A stretch of DNA of 64,000 nucleotides from Enterovibrio paralichthyis (GTDB taxonomy: Bacteria > Pseudomonadota > Gammaproteobacteria > Enterobacterales > Vibrionaceae), in assembly GCF_019209835.1 (NCBI RefSeq), contig NZ_JAHUTS010000009.1, forward strand, positions 106,969-170,968, in the 5' to 3' direction. The notes under the pieces were generated by a model, which did not search any database, was not told where the DNA came from, and saw only the letters and a list, made by a program, of their open reading frames with translations. Shown here piece after piece: positions 8,671-17,390 of this stretch. The translations under genes and the position numbers were made by a program. Numbering within the stretch: the stretch's first letter is position 1; every line of letters begins with the position of its first letter.

Positions 8671-8691
8671 TACTAATAACATTATCAATGC
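8671..8691 (-). promoter_or_regulatory. Candidate LuxR/HapR-type operator upstream of aphA
   Basis: The 21-bp sequence matches the remembered palindromic consensus of LuxR/HapR operators at 15 positions, including an unbroken TTATCAAT half-site (8682-8689) and a degenerate left half TACTAATAA. HapR represses aphA in V. cholerae, so a site here makes sense. It lies about 250 bp before the start codon, which requires a long leader. Confidence 0.45.
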
Positions 8692-8721
8692 AACAACAAA
8701 CGAAAAAGGCTTACCAAAAAT

Positions 8722-8750
8722 AAAAAAGGCTGCAACTTGGCAGCCTTTCT
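8722..8750 (-). terminator. Terminator of ppc
   Basis: Read leftward: stem AAAGGCTGC/GCAGCCTTT followed by a T-rich tail. It lies just after the ppc stop. Confidence 0.88.
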
Positions 8751-8772
8751 TAATTTTGAATCGATTTCTCAT

Positions 8773-11403
8773 TTATCCGGTGTTGCGCATGCCCGCAGCG
8801 ATACCGGCAATGGTCACCATCAATGCTTCGTCCAGATCGCTGTGCTCGCCTTCTGCCGCGCGGGTACGGCATAGAAGCTCAGCCTGCAGCATGTTAAGTG
8901 GCTCAACATAGATGCTTCGCAAGCGGATGGACTCGGCGCCCCATGGGTTTTGTTCCATCAGGTGGTCACTGTTTTCTACCATCAGCACGGCTTTGATGTC
9001 CTGTGCCAGGCGGTCGCGCAATTGCTCGCCCAAAGACCACAGGGATGGGTCAACCAGCTTCTCGTCGTAGTATTTGGAAATCGACGGATCCGTTTTGGTG
9101 AACACCATTTCCAGCATACCCAGACGGGTTGAGAAGAATGGCCATTCGCGGCACATTTCTTCCAGCTGGTTGAGGTGGCCATGGTCAACGGAAAACTGGA
9201 TCGCCTGACCGGCACCCAGCCATGCCGGCAGCAGAAGACGGTTCTGGCTCCAGGCGAAAATCCATGGAATAGCACGCAGGCTTTCTACGCCCCCGTTCGG
9301 GTTACGTTTCGATGGGCGAGAACCCAACGGCAGTTTGCCCAATTCCATTTCAGGGGTGGCGGCGCGGAAGTACGGCACAAAGTCTTTGTGGCCGCGCACG
9401 ACATCACGGTAGGCTTCGCAGGAAACCTCACTCAGGGTTTCCATCAGGTCACGCCACTCTTGCTTCGGCTCTGGTGGAGGCAGCAGGTTGGCTTCCAAAA
9501 TCGCGCTGGCGTAGAGGTTGAGGCTCTGGATAGCGACATCTGGCAGGCCAAGTTTAAAACGAATCATCTCGCCCTGCTCAGTCACGCGCAGGCCGCCTTT
9601 CAGGCTGCGAGGTGGCTGTGAAAGCAGTGCTGCATGAGCAGGCGCACCGCCACGACCGATGGAACCGCCACGGCCGTGGAACAGCACCAGATCGACACCG
9701 GCGTCTTCACACAGCGCGACCAGTTGTTCCATCGCTTTGTACTGGGCCCAGCCTGCGGCCATCACACCGGCATCTTTGGCCGAATCGGAGTAGCCGATCA
9801 TGACCATCTGGAAGTTCTGGATAAAGCCGCGGTACCAGTCGATGCTCAGCAACTGGCTGATGACGGATTTGGCGTTGTTGAGGTCATCCAGGGTTTCGAA
9901 CAGCGGGCAAACGTCCATACGGAATGGGCAGCCAGCTTCTTTGAGCAGCAGATGCACAGCCAGCACGTCAGAGGCGGTGCGCGCCATCGATATCACATAG
10001 GCGCCTAGGGCTTCGCGTGGCTGTTGCGCCACGATACGGCAGGTATCAAGCACTTCCTGTACGTTGTCAGACGGCTCCCAGTCACGTGGCAGCAATGGAC
10101 GTTTTGAACTCAGTTCGCGGATAAGGAATGCTTGCTTGTCCTGCTCGCTCCACTGACTGTAATCGCCCATGCCGAGACAACGGGTCACTTCAGAAATAGC
10201 GTCTGCGTGGCGGGTGCTCTCCTGGCGAATATCCAGCTTGATGAGATTCACACCGAAGGTGCGGATACGGCGCAGGGTATCGAGCAATAAGCCATCGGCA
10301 ATAATGCCCATGCCACACTCATGCAGAGACTGGTAGCAGGCATGCAGTGGTGTCCACAGCTGGTCGACGTTGGTAAGAATATCCTTCTCGTCGTTACGGC
10401 GACCATGGATTTGTGCATCCAGATATTCCAAGGTGTTGTTCAGTGTTGTGCGCAGCGATTTCAGGATAGCGCGGTACGGTTCATGCTCGTCACCGGCCAT
10501 GGCACGGACCACGTCATTGCAGCGGGTCATTGAAAGCTCGCTGATGAGTTCCTGAATATCGCCCAGATACAGGTCTGCGGCTTTCCAGCGTGACAGCAAC
10601 AGCACTTCACGGGTGACTTCAGCGGTGACAAACGGGTTACCGTCCCGGTCGCCGCCCATCCAGCTTGAGATCTGGATAGGGGAGGACTCTACGGCCAGGC
10701 TGCGGCCAAGGTGGCGCTTCATCTTTTGGTCAAATTGACGTAAGAATTCCGGCACGGCCTGCCAAAGGCTGTTTTCGATGACGGCATAACCCCATTTGGC
10801 TTCATCCAACGGGGTCGGGCGCTGCTTGCGGATAACATCCGAATGCCAGGCCTGAGCGATAAGTTGTTCCAGACGCAGTTCAGCTTTGTCGCGCTCGCTG
10901 GAAGAAAGATCGCCAAGTTCCAGCTTGGACAGGCACTTGTTGATCTGCACCAGTTTATGAATGGTGGTACGACGCGCAATCTCGGTCGGGTGGGCAGTCA
11001 GGACCAGCTCAATTTTCAGGTCATCAACCGCTTTTTGCTTGTCACTGTCGGTCACATCAGCGTTTTGCAGACGCATGAATAGGTCGTCCAGGCTATCTGG
11101 ATTACAGACCGCTTCTTCGCAGTGACGGGAGACAGAGTGATATTGTTCGGCGATGTTGGTGAGATTGAGGAACTGGCTGAATGCGCGCGCTACGGGCAGC
11201 AATTGGTCATTGGGCAGGTTTTGCAGGACATCGATCAGTTTGGCGTGATCGTCACTGTTTCCTGATGAGGCAGACTTAGAGAGTTGTCGTATCTCTTCTA
11301 CCTTGGCCAGCAATTCTTCACCGTGAGCACCTTTAATGGTGTTGCCCAGCAGGTGACCCAGCATGCTGACATTGCTTTTTAGAGCGTCGTACTTGTCATT
11401 CAT
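8773..11403 (-). CDS. ppc: Phosphoenolpyruvate carboxylase
   Basis: An 876-residue anaplerotic enzyme making oxaloacetate from PEP and bicarbonate, close to the 883 residues of the E. coli protein. Catalytic signatures are VLTAHPTEIARRT (about residue 131 on), SSWMGGDRDGNPFVT, MIGYSDSAKDAGVMAAGWAQ, FHGRGGSIGRGGAP and the C-terminal tail MRNTG. I chose the ATG at 11403 (MNDKYDALKSNVSMLG), because the 21 residues added by the upstream in-frame start are not family-like. Leftward, single gene with its own terminator. Confidence 0.96.
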   Translation of the reverse strand: MNDKYDALKSNVSMLGHLLGNTIKGAHGEELLAKVEEIRQLSKSASSGNSDDHAKLIDVLQNLPNDQLLPVARAFSQFLNLTNIAEQYHSVSRHCEEAVCNPDSLDDLFMRLQNADVTDSDKQKAVDDLKIELVLTAHPTEIARRTTIHKLVQINKCLSKLELGDLSSSERDKAELRLEQLIAQAWHSDVIRKQRPTPLDEAKWGYAVIENSLWQAVPEFLRQFDQKMKRHLGRSLAVESSPIQISSWMGGDRDGNPFVTAEVTREVLLLSRWKAADLYLGDIQELISELSMTRCNDVVRAMAGDEHEPYRAILKSLRTTLNNTLEYLDAQIHGRRNDEKDILTNVDQLWTPLHACYQSLHECGMGIIADGLLLDTLRRIRTFGVNLIKLDIRQESTRHADAISEVTRCLGMGDYSQWSEQDKQAFLIRELSSKRPLLPRDWEPSDNVQEVLDTCRIVAQQPREALGAYVISMARTASDVLAVHLLLKEAGCPFRMDVCPLFETLDDLNNAKSVISQLLSIDWYRGFIQNFQMVMIGYSDSAKDAGVMAAGWAQYKAMEQLVALCEDAGVDLVLFHGRGGSIGRGGAPAHAALLSQPPRSLKGGLRVTEQGEMIRFKLGLPDVAIQSLNLYASAILEANLLPPPEPKQEWRDLMETLSEVSCEAYRDVVRGHKDFVPYFRAATPEMELGKLPLGSRPSKRNPNGGVESLRAIPWIFAWSQNRLLLPAWLGAGQAIQFSVDHGHLNQLEEMCREWPFFSTRLGMLEMVFTKTDPSISKYYDEKLVDPSLWSLGEQLRDRLAQDIKAVLMVENSDHLMEQNPWGAESIRLRSIYVEPLNMLQAELLCRTRAAEGEHSDLDEALMVTIAGIAAGMRNTG

Positions 11404-11632
11404 AAGGCATCCGTTTCGTAACTTTGTTACATCCAAATTGCAATCGTAATGGCTCAATCTAGCCAATCAGCCTACCCAAGGTCAATCATAGTCATATTAA
11501 TTATGTTCATTTTTACCGCAAAGCCCGTAAATACAGGGGCTTTGGGAGATGTAAAAAAATTACACATGACATACAGCGAACCGGGGTGAATGTGGCTGTT
11601 TTGTTCCCGTTGGGTTTATTTTGTCCAAGGTG

Positions 11633-11661
11633 TTGACATGGCGCTTCGTTCACGTTAAAAA
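11633..11661 (+). promoter_or_regulatory. Candidate promoter of the argCBGH operon
   Basis: A perfect -35 TTGACA (11633-11638) and a -10-like TTAAAA (11656-11661) with 17-bp spacing. The ARG boxes begin at the -10 element, so ArgR binding would block RNA polymerase. Confidence 0.6.
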
Positions 11662-11699
11662 TCACATATAAATTCATTATAAATGAATAAAAAATTATA
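11661..11699 (+). promoter_or_regulatory. ArgR operator: two ARG boxes 3 bp apart
   Basis: Box 1 (11661-11678) has a perfect ATTCA right arm. Box 2 (11682-11699) has a perfect TGAAT left arm and a degenerate right arm. The 18-3-18 spacing is the hallmark of ArgR hexamer operators. The leader from here to argC is about 180 nt. Confidence 0.75.
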
Positions 11700-11875
11700 A
11701 AAAGCTTGTGAAAGCGCATGGATGCAACAAAAAGGTACGATACTAAGATGGAAAAACTTTTCACACCCCTTCTCCAGCGACGACGCCGACGTTAAACCGT
11801 TGGGCGTGCCTGCCCCCTTGCAGCTGAACAAGCTGAATGTGTCATCATTCAATCGTTTATAAAAATGGAACTTTC

Positions 11876-12883
11876 ATGCTAAAGACAGTGATTGTCGGCG
11901 CCAGTGGATATACCGGTGCTGAGCTGACCAAAATGGTACACCTGCATCCGTCGCTGGCCTTGACCGGCCTGTATGTCTCTGAAAACAGTTCGGATGCCAA
12001 CAAACCTATCAGTGCTTTGCACGGTAACTTGAAAGGCCTGGTTGACCTGCCGCTTTTGCCGTTGGTTGATGTGGATGCCGTAGCCGAAGAGGCTGATGTC
12101 GTCCTGTTGGCGACAGCCCATGAGGTGAGTCACGATATTGCGCCGCTGTTCCTCGCAAAAGGCTGCAAAGTCTTTGACTTATCAGGGGCTTTTCGCGTGC
12201 AATCAGACAGCTTCTATACCGATTTCTATGGTTTTACCCATCAGTTCAATGATTGGCTGGACAAAGCGGTTTATGGTCTTGCTGAGTGGAATGAAGCGGC
12301 AATTGCCAATGCCGATTTGGTTGCTGTTCCGGGTTGTTATCCAACGGCATCCCAGCTGGCGCTGAAACCTTTGGTAGAGGCTGGGTTGCTGGATTTGGCG
12401 CAGTGGCCTGTGATCAATGCGGTCAGTGGTGTTTCCGGTGCAGGCCGCAAAGCGTCCATGACTAACAGTTTTTGTGAAGTGAGCCTGCATGCGTATGGGG
12501 TGTTTACTCACCGCCATCAACCTGAAATTGCTGCCCACCTGGGATGCGATGTCATTTTCACCCCGCACCTTGGCAATTTTAAGCGTGGCATTCTGGCGAC
12601 TATCACCGCCAAACTCGCAGACGGAGTCAGTGAGGCTGATGTTTCCAAAGCGATTGAAAATGCATATCAAAATACACCGCTGGTTCGTCCATTGGGCGCC
12701 GGTGAAAGCGCGAAGCTGCAATCTGTTCAAAATACCGGATTTTGTGATATTGGCTGGTCGGTGAAAGGCCAGCACGTGATTCTGACATCTGCTATCGATA
12801 ACTTGCTCAAAGGTGCTGCAAGTCAGGCAATGCAGTGCATAAACATTCGCTTTGGATTCTCGCCACTCACGGCGATTGTGTAG
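11876..12883 (+). CDS. argC: N-acetyl-gamma-glutamyl-phosphate reductase
   Basis: A 335-residue NADP enzyme reducing N-acetylglutamyl phosphate, third step of arginine synthesis. The nucleotide loop VGASGYTGAEL lies at residues 6-16. The catalytic cysteine is in VPGCYPTASQL, followed by SGVSGAGRKAS and HRHQPEI. The ATG at 11876 gives the conserved MLKTVIVGASGYTG start and is preceded by ATGGAAC. It is first in argC-argB-argG-argHA, under the ArgR operator upstream. Only 10 bp separate it from argB. Confidence 0.96.
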   Translation: MLKTVIVGASGYTGAELTKMVHLHPSLALTGLYVSENSSDANKPISALHGNLKGLVDLPLLPLVDVDAVAEEADVVLLATAHEVSHDIAPLFLAKGCKVFDLSGAFRVQSDSFYTDFYGFTHQFNDWLDKAVYGLAEWNEAAIANADLVAVPGCYPTASQLALKPLVEAGLLDLAQWPVINAVSGVSGAGRKASMTNSFCEVSLHAYGVFTHRHQPEIAAHLGCDVIFTPHLGNFKRGILATITAKLADGVSEADVSKAIENAYQNTPLVRPLGAGESAKLQSVQNTGFCDIGWSVKGQHVILTSAIDNLLKGAASQAMQCINIRFGFSPLTAIV

Positions 12884-12893
12884 GAGAGTTGCA

Positions 12894-13673
12894 ATGAGTT
12901 TACGTCCGTTAGTAGTAAAGCTGGGTGGTGCGGCACTGTCTTGCACAGAAACCTTGGATAAGCTGTTTGCTGCCATTAGCCAGTATCAGCAATCTGCCGC
13001 ACGCGATCTGGTGATTGTTCACGGTGGCGGTTATCTGGTGGATGACTTGATGAAAGCACTGAACCTGAAGGTGGAAAAAAAGCAGGGTTTGCGAGTCACG
13101 CCAAAAGATCAGATCAATGTGGTCGCGGGTGCGCTAGCGGGTACATCAAATAAACTGCTGCAAGCAGAAGCGATTAAATGTGGCATCAATGCGGTTGGAT
13201 TGAGTCTTGCCGATGGTGGCCTTTGTAAGGTGACTCAGCTTGACCCTGAGCTTGGCAATGTGGGTAATGCAGCGCCGGGTGACTCTGCTGTGCTGCAAGC
13301 GGTATTGTCGACTGGCGCAGTGCCTATCATCAGCTCTATCGGAATCGATGCTGAAGGCGAGTTGATGAACGTCAATGCCGATCAGGCAGCGGTAGCGGTA
13401 GCAGCGGCACTGGATGCCGAGTTGGTTCTGCTGTCTGATGTCAGTGGGGTACTGAATGGTAAAGGCAAGCTGATGCCAAGCCTGGATGAGAAATCTGCCA
13501 ATGAATTAATAGAAAGCGGCGTTATCACTGACGGCATGATTGTCAAAGTGAAAGCGGCTTTCGAAGCGGCAAAAGCGCTGGGACGTCCTATTCAGGTCGC
13601 CAGCTGGCGCTATCCCGACAAGCTGGCCGAATTGTTCGGCGGCAGCAACATCGGCACCCGTTTCACAGTTTAA
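12894..13673 (+). CDS. argB: N-acetylglutamate kinase
   Basis: A 259-residue amino-acid kinase phosphorylating N-acetylglutamate, second step of arginine synthesis. Visible are VVKLGGAAL (residues 6-14), VHGGG, the substrate region NVNADQAAVAVA and the C-terminal LFGGSNIGTRF. Length fits the enterobacterial arginine-insensitive form (258). Start ATG 12894 follows AGGAGAGTTGCA. Co-transcribed with argC. Confidence 0.95.
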   Translation: MSLRPLVVKLGGAALSCTETLDKLFAAISQYQQSAARDLVIVHGGGYLVDDLMKALNLKVEKKQGLRVTPKDQINVVAGALAGTSNKLLQAEAIKCGINAVGLSLADGGLCKVTQLDPELGNVGNAAPGDSAVLQAVLSTGAVPIISSIGIDAEGELMNVNADQAAVAVAAALDAELVLLSDVSGVLNGKGKLMPSLDEKSANELIESGVITDGMIVKVKAAFEAAKALGRPIQVASWRYPDKLAELFGGSNIGTRFTV

Positions 13674-13741
13674 CTACACAATATTTATTAGTCGTTACCG
13701 CCTGTACTGACCGTCAGAGCGGTGAACAAGGAGAAGTTGAA

Positions 13742-14953
13742 ATGAGCGATATCAAAAAGGTAGTACTTGCATATTCTGGCGGTCTGGATACGTCGGCAAT
13801 CATTCCATGGCTGAAAGAAAACTATGACTGTGAAGTGGTGGCATTCGTTGCGGATGTGGGTCAGGGCGAAGAAGAGCTGGTGGGCATTGAAGAGAAAGCC
13901 ATCGCATCTGGCGCATCAGCGTGTTACATCGCTGACCTGAAAGAAGAGATGGTGGCGGACTACATTTACCCAAGCCTGAAAACCGGTGCTATGTACGAAG
14001 GCAAATACCTGCTGGGTACCTCCATGGCGCGCCCAATCATCGCCAAAGCGCAGGTTGAATGTGCTCTGGAAGTGGGTGCAGATGCCTTGTGTCACGGCTG
14101 TACCGGCAAGGGTAATGACCAGGTGCGTTTTGAAAGTGCCTTTGCAGCACTGGCGCCGCACCTGAAAGTGATTGCCCCTTGGCGTGAGTGGAACCTGCGC
14201 TCACGTGAAGCACTGCTGGACTACCTGGCGGAGCGCAATATTCCGTGTACTGCATCACTGGAAAAAATCTACAGCCGTGACGCCAATGCCTGGCACATCT
14301 CCACCGAAGGTGGCGTACTGGAAGATACCTGGAACGCACCTAACGAGCACTGCTGGGTGTGGACGGTCGATCCAGAGCAGGCTCCAGATCAGGCCGAAAC
14401 GGTTTCACTGCTGGTAGAAAAAGGTGAAGTGGTTGCGGTTGATGGTGAACGCCTGAGCCCTTATCAGGTGCTGACGACCCTGAACGAGAAAGGTTCGCGT
14501 CACGGTGTCGGCCGTATTGATATCGTCGAGAACCGTCTGGTTGGCATGAAGTCCCGTGGCTGCTACGAAACCCCGGGAGGCACCATCATGATGGAAGCGC
14601 TGCGTGGCGTTGAACAACTGGTACTGGACAAAGACTGCTTTGAATTCCGTGAAGAGCTGGGCTTGAAAGCATCCCACCTGATTTACGATGGCCGTTGGTT
14701 CACCCCGCTGTGTAAATCGATTCTGTCGGCAGCAGATTCCCTGGCGGAAGCTGTGACCGGTGAAGTGGTAGTGAAACTCTACAAAGGACAGGCTACAGTA
14801 GTGCAGAAGCGCTCGCTCAACAGCCTGTATTCGGAAGAATTTGCCACCTTTGGTGAGGATGACGTTTACGATCACAGCCATGCTGGCGGCTTTATCCGTC
14901 TCTACTCGCTGTCGAGCCGTATCCGTGCGCTGAACGAACAAAAGAAAAAATAG
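13742..14953 (+). CDS. argG: Argininosuccinate synthase
   Basis: A 403-residue ATP-dependent ligase joining citrulline and aspartate. The ATP pyrophosphatase loop LAYSGGLDTSA is at residues 9-19. CTGKGNDQVRFE and ARPIIAKAQVE are further family signatures. The length is that of the common type I enzyme (about 400). The ATG follows AAGGAGAAG. It is third in the arg cluster after a 68-bp spacer that shows no terminator. It is followed by argHA after 35 bp. Confidence 0.96.
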   Translation: MSDIKKVVLAYSGGLDTSAIIPWLKENYDCEVVAFVADVGQGEEELVGIEEKAIASGASACYIADLKEEMVADYIYPSLKTGAMYEGKYLLGTSMARPIIAKAQVECALEVGADALCHGCTGKGNDQVRFESAFAALAPHLKVIAPWREWNLRSREALLDYLAERNIPCTASLEKIYSRDANAWHISTEGGVLEDTWNAPNEHCWVWTVDPEQAPDQAETVSLLVEKGEVVAVDGERLSPYQVLTTLNEKGSRHGVGRIDIVENRLVGMKSRGCYETPGGTIMMEALRGVEQLVLDKDCFEFREELGLKASHLIYDGRWFTPLCKSILSAADSLAEAVTGEVVVKLYKGQATVVQKRSLNSLYSEEFATFGEDDVYDHSHAGGFIRLYSLSSRIRALNEQKKK

Positions 14954-14988
14954 CAGCTGGAAGCAATCGAGTTTAAGGAGAAGTAAGT

Positions 14989-16866
14989 ATGGCGTTATGG
15001 GGCGGAAGGTTTAGTCAGGCGGCCGACACACGGTTTAAGCAGTTCAACGATTCGTTGCGTTTTGACTATCGCCTCGCAGAGCAGGATATCGTTGGGTCGA
15101 TTGCCTGGTCGAAGGCACTGCGCTCGGTAGGCGTGCTGTCAGAGATTGAGCAACAGCGCCTTGAGCTTGCGCTCAACGAGATCAAGCTGGCGGTGATGGA
15201 AGATCCCGAGCAAATCCTGCAATCTGACGCCGAAGACATCCACAGCTGGGTGGAGCAGCAACTGATCGCCAAAGTGGGCGATTTGGGGAAAAAGCTGCAC
15301 ACCGGCCGTTCCCGTAACGACCAGGTCGCCACTGACCTCAAGCTGTGGTGTCGCCAGCAGGGACAGCAACTGCTTCTCGCTCTCGACAAGCTGCAAAACC
15401 AGATGGTGAAAGTCGCGGCAGAAAACCAGACTACGGTTCTGCCGGGCTATACCCACCTGCAACGTGCCCAGCCAGTGACATTTGCTCACTGGTGTCTTGC
15501 CTACGTGGAAATGTTTGAGCGTGATTACTCGCGCCTGAGCGATGCCATGAGCCGCCTCGACACCTGCCCATTGGGCTCAGGTGCATTGGCGGGCACGGCT
15601 TACCCGATTGACCGTGAATCCCTGGCGCACAGCCTGGGTTTTCGTCGCGCCACCCGTAACAGTCTGGATTCGGTTTCTGACCGCGACCACGTGATGGAGC
15701 TGATGTCAGTGGCGTCTATTTCCATGTTGCACCTGTCGCGCATGGCCGAAGACCTGATTTTCTACAACTCCGGCGAGTCCGGTTTTGTGGAGCTGGCTGA
15801 TGCGGTCACTTCCGGTTCATCACTGATGCCACAGAAGAAAAACCCGGACGCACTGGAGCTTATCCGTGGTAAGACCGGCCGCGTCTATGGCGCCATGTCA
15901 GCCATGATGATGACGGTGAAAGCCCTGCCACTGGCCTACAACAAAGATATGCAAGAAGACAAGGAAGGGCTGTTTGACGCGCTCGACACCTGGTTTGATT
16001 GTATTGAAATGGCAGCGCTTTGCTTTGACGGCATCAAAATCAACAAAGCCCGTACGCTGGAAGCGGCGATGCAGGGGTATTCCAATGCCACCGAGCTGGC
16101 GGACTATTTGGTTGCCAAGGGTATTCCGTTCCGTGAAGCGCACCATATCGTTGGGGTAGCCGTTGTTGCCGCGATTGAAAAAGGCTGTGCATTGGAAGAG
16201 CTTTCGCTGGAAGAGATGAAGCAGTTCTCACCGGTGATTGATGAAGATGTTTACCCCATCCTGACTATTGATTCCTGTCTGGAGAAACGCTGCGCCCTGG
16301 GTGGTGTGGCACCGAATCAGGTGGAATACGCTATCAGCCAGGCAGAAAAACGTCTGGAAAAACGTTACTCACCGCAGGTAAAAGTGCGCGGTGCCCGTCT
16401 CACCGATCTCGATGCCATTGAAGGTATGGTGGCCTACTGGGCGGGGCTGGGTGAAAACCTGCCGCGTGAGCGCAATGAACTGGTGCGTGATATTGGCTCT
16501 TTTGCTGTGGCAGAACATCAGGGCGAAGTGACCGGTTGTGCCTCATTGTATGTTTATGACTCCGGACTGGCTGAAGTGCGCTCTCTTGGCGTGGAAGCCG
16601 GCTGGCAGCATCAGGGGCAGGGCAGTGCCATCGTCCAGAACCTGCTGAAAAAAGCCAAGAACATGGCGATCAAAAAAGTGTTTGTTTTGACCCGTGTTCC
16701 CGAGTTCTTTATGCGTCAGGGCTTTATTCCAACATCAAAATCTCTGCTGCCGGAAAAAGTCATGAAAGATTGCGAACGTTGTCCACGCCTGCACGCGTGT
16801 GATGAAGTGGCGCTTGAGTTTACCTTTGATCAGGACAGGCTGATTGCTAAAGCCAATGTAGCTTGA
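14989..16866 (+). CDS. argHA: ArgH-ArgA fusion: argininosuccinate lyase with N-acetyltransferase domain
   Basis: A 625-residue protein where ArgH alone is about 460. Residues 1-460 are argininosuccinate lyase, with LHTGRSRNDQVATD and the flexible catalytic loop GSSLMPQKKNPDA near residue 275. Residues 462-625 are a GNAT acetyltransferase with a GAT fold: VRGARLTDLDAIEGMV, then SLGVEAGWQHQGQGSAIV (the acetyl-CoA loop Q-x-x-G-x-G/A) and VFVLTRVPEFFMRQGF. This ArgH(A) form is known from Moritella and Vibrio and supplies N-acetylglutamate synthase activity, the first step, from the same operon as the last. It closes the arg operon before a terminator. Confidence 0.93.
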   Translation: MALWGGRFSQAADTRFKQFNDSLRFDYRLAEQDIVGSIAWSKALRSVGVLSEIEQQRLELALNEIKLAVMEDPEQILQSDAEDIHSWVEQQLIAKVGDLGKKLHTGRSRNDQVATDLKLWCRQQGQQLLLALDKLQNQMVKVAAENQTTVLPGYTHLQRAQPVTFAHWCLAYVEMFERDYSRLSDAMSRLDTCPLGSGALAGTAYPIDRESLAHSLGFRRATRNSLDSVSDRDHVMELMSVASISMLHLSRMAEDLIFYNSGESGFVELADAVTSGSSLMPQKKNPDALELIRGKTGRVYGAMSAMMMTVKALPLAYNKDMQEDKEGLFDALDTWFDCIEMAALCFDGIKINKARTLEAAMQGYSNATELADYLVAKGIPFREAHHIVGVAVVAAIEKGCALEELSLEEMKQFSPVIDEDVYPILTIDSCLEKRCALGGVAPNQVEYAISQAEKRLEKRYSPQVKVRGARLTDLDAIEGMVAYWAGLGENLPRERNELVRDIGSFAVAEHQGEVTGCASLYVYDSGLAEVRSLGVEAGWQHQGQGSAIVQNLLKKAKNMAIKKVFVLTRVPEFFMRQGFIPTSKSLLPEKVMKDCERCPRLHACDEVALEFTFDQDRLIAKANVA

Positions 16867-16884
16867 TCCTGGTTGCATCCTTTC

Positions 16885-16909
16885 ACCGGCCCCAGTGGCC
16901 GGTTTTTTT
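16885..16909 (+). terminator. Terminator of the argCBGH operon
   Basis: Stem ACCGGCC/GGCCGGT with loop CCAGT and seven T. Confidence 0.9.
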
Positions 16910-16957
16910 ATTCTGTCGTCCGGCTAGGAGGCTGTTGTCTGGGTTGCCGTGTGTGGC

Positions 16958-17206
16958 TTATGGCTTGGGGTCTGGCGCTTTGCGAAAAGGCATCAGAATC
17001 AGGTGTGCTGCCAGCAGTATGGCGCTGGCACCTGCGGCAAACAGTAGGGAAATCGATTCTACCGACGTTGGCGTGTCACTGAATCCGAAAAACCAACATG
17101 GCCAGAGGATCAGGTTCATGATGGCGAGCTGGATCATGCAGCGCTTACAGCGCCCGAGTTTGGCGCGGATGGAGTGGGATGCGTCTTTGCAAAAGCGACA
17201 ACTCAT
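16958..17206 (-). CDS. Small membrane protein, DUF3624-like
   Basis: An 82-residue protein with two paired cysteines at the start (MSCRFCKDA), a basic segment LGRCKRCM, and two hydrophobic helices (about residues 27-42 and 53-71), ending in a short charged tail. This matches the small vibrio proteins annotated as DUF3624, from memory. The two C-x-x-C pairs (CRFC and CKRC) before the first helix suggest a zinc ribbon on a small membrane anchor. Function is unknown. It is convergent with argHA and preceded by the lpd-like gene's terminator. The ribosome-binding site is weak. Confidence 0.7.
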   Translation of the reverse strand: MSCRFCKDASHSIRAKLGRCKRCMIQLAIMNLILWPCWFFGFSDTPTSVESISLLFAAGASAILLAAHLILMPFRKAPDPKP

Positions 17207-17245
17207 GATGGATCAGGCAATTAGTCAGGACTGCCAGCAGACTAC

Positions 17246-17273
17246 AAACAAAAAGACCCGCCGTAAAGGCGGG
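17246..17273 (-). terminator. Terminator of the flavin disulfide reductase gene
   Basis: Leftward reading: perfect stem CCCGCC/GGCGGG with loop TTTAC, then TCTTTTTGTTTG. It lies about 115 bp after the stop at 17391. Confidence 0.8.
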
Positions 17274-17390
17274 CGAATGAGATACCCAATCCCACTCAGG
17301 GATGTTGGGATATCTACCGACTCTTGGGGAGAGTGCGGTGTCAAAGTTGCAGTGCGTGCAACGTAAGGGGATGAAAAGGCGTTTTTTTAA

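Larger units (their letters stand above)
8421..8772 (-). other. aphA upstream region and long leader
   Basis: About 350 bp without a gene. Reading leftward, it holds the ppc terminator (8722-8750), a LuxR/HapR-like dyad (8671-8691), and then about 200 bp of probable aphA leader. In the leader, a CACCC/GGGTG hairpin at 8555-8572 ends in GGGTGACC (complement of 8553-8560). This can pair with the GGUCACC core that I recall from Qrr small RNAs. Pairing with a Qrr is inference only. Confidence 0.4.
11404..11875. other. ppc-argC intergenic region; no argE
   Basis: A 472-bp gap between divergent ppc and argC. It holds the argC promoter and two ARG boxes (11633-11699) and a stem AAAGCCC/GGGCTTT at 11520-11543 without a T tract. 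Short open frames here have no coding character. In V. cholerae, as I recall, argE occupies this place divergent from argC. No trace of an ArgE reading frame is visible. Confidence 0.6.

Noticed and set aside
11520..11543. Terminator or attenuator with stem AAAGCCC/GGGCTTT
   Set aside because: No T tract on either strand and no leader peptide nearby.
11513..11852. Short leftward frames in the ppc-argC gap as an argE remnant
   Set aside because: They overlap the argC promoter and ARG boxes, and contain no ArgE motif such as metal-binding H-x-D.
16863..17366. A 167-codon + strand frame after argHA
   Set aside because: It runs through the arg terminator and opposite the DUF3624-like gene, and has no similarity I can name.
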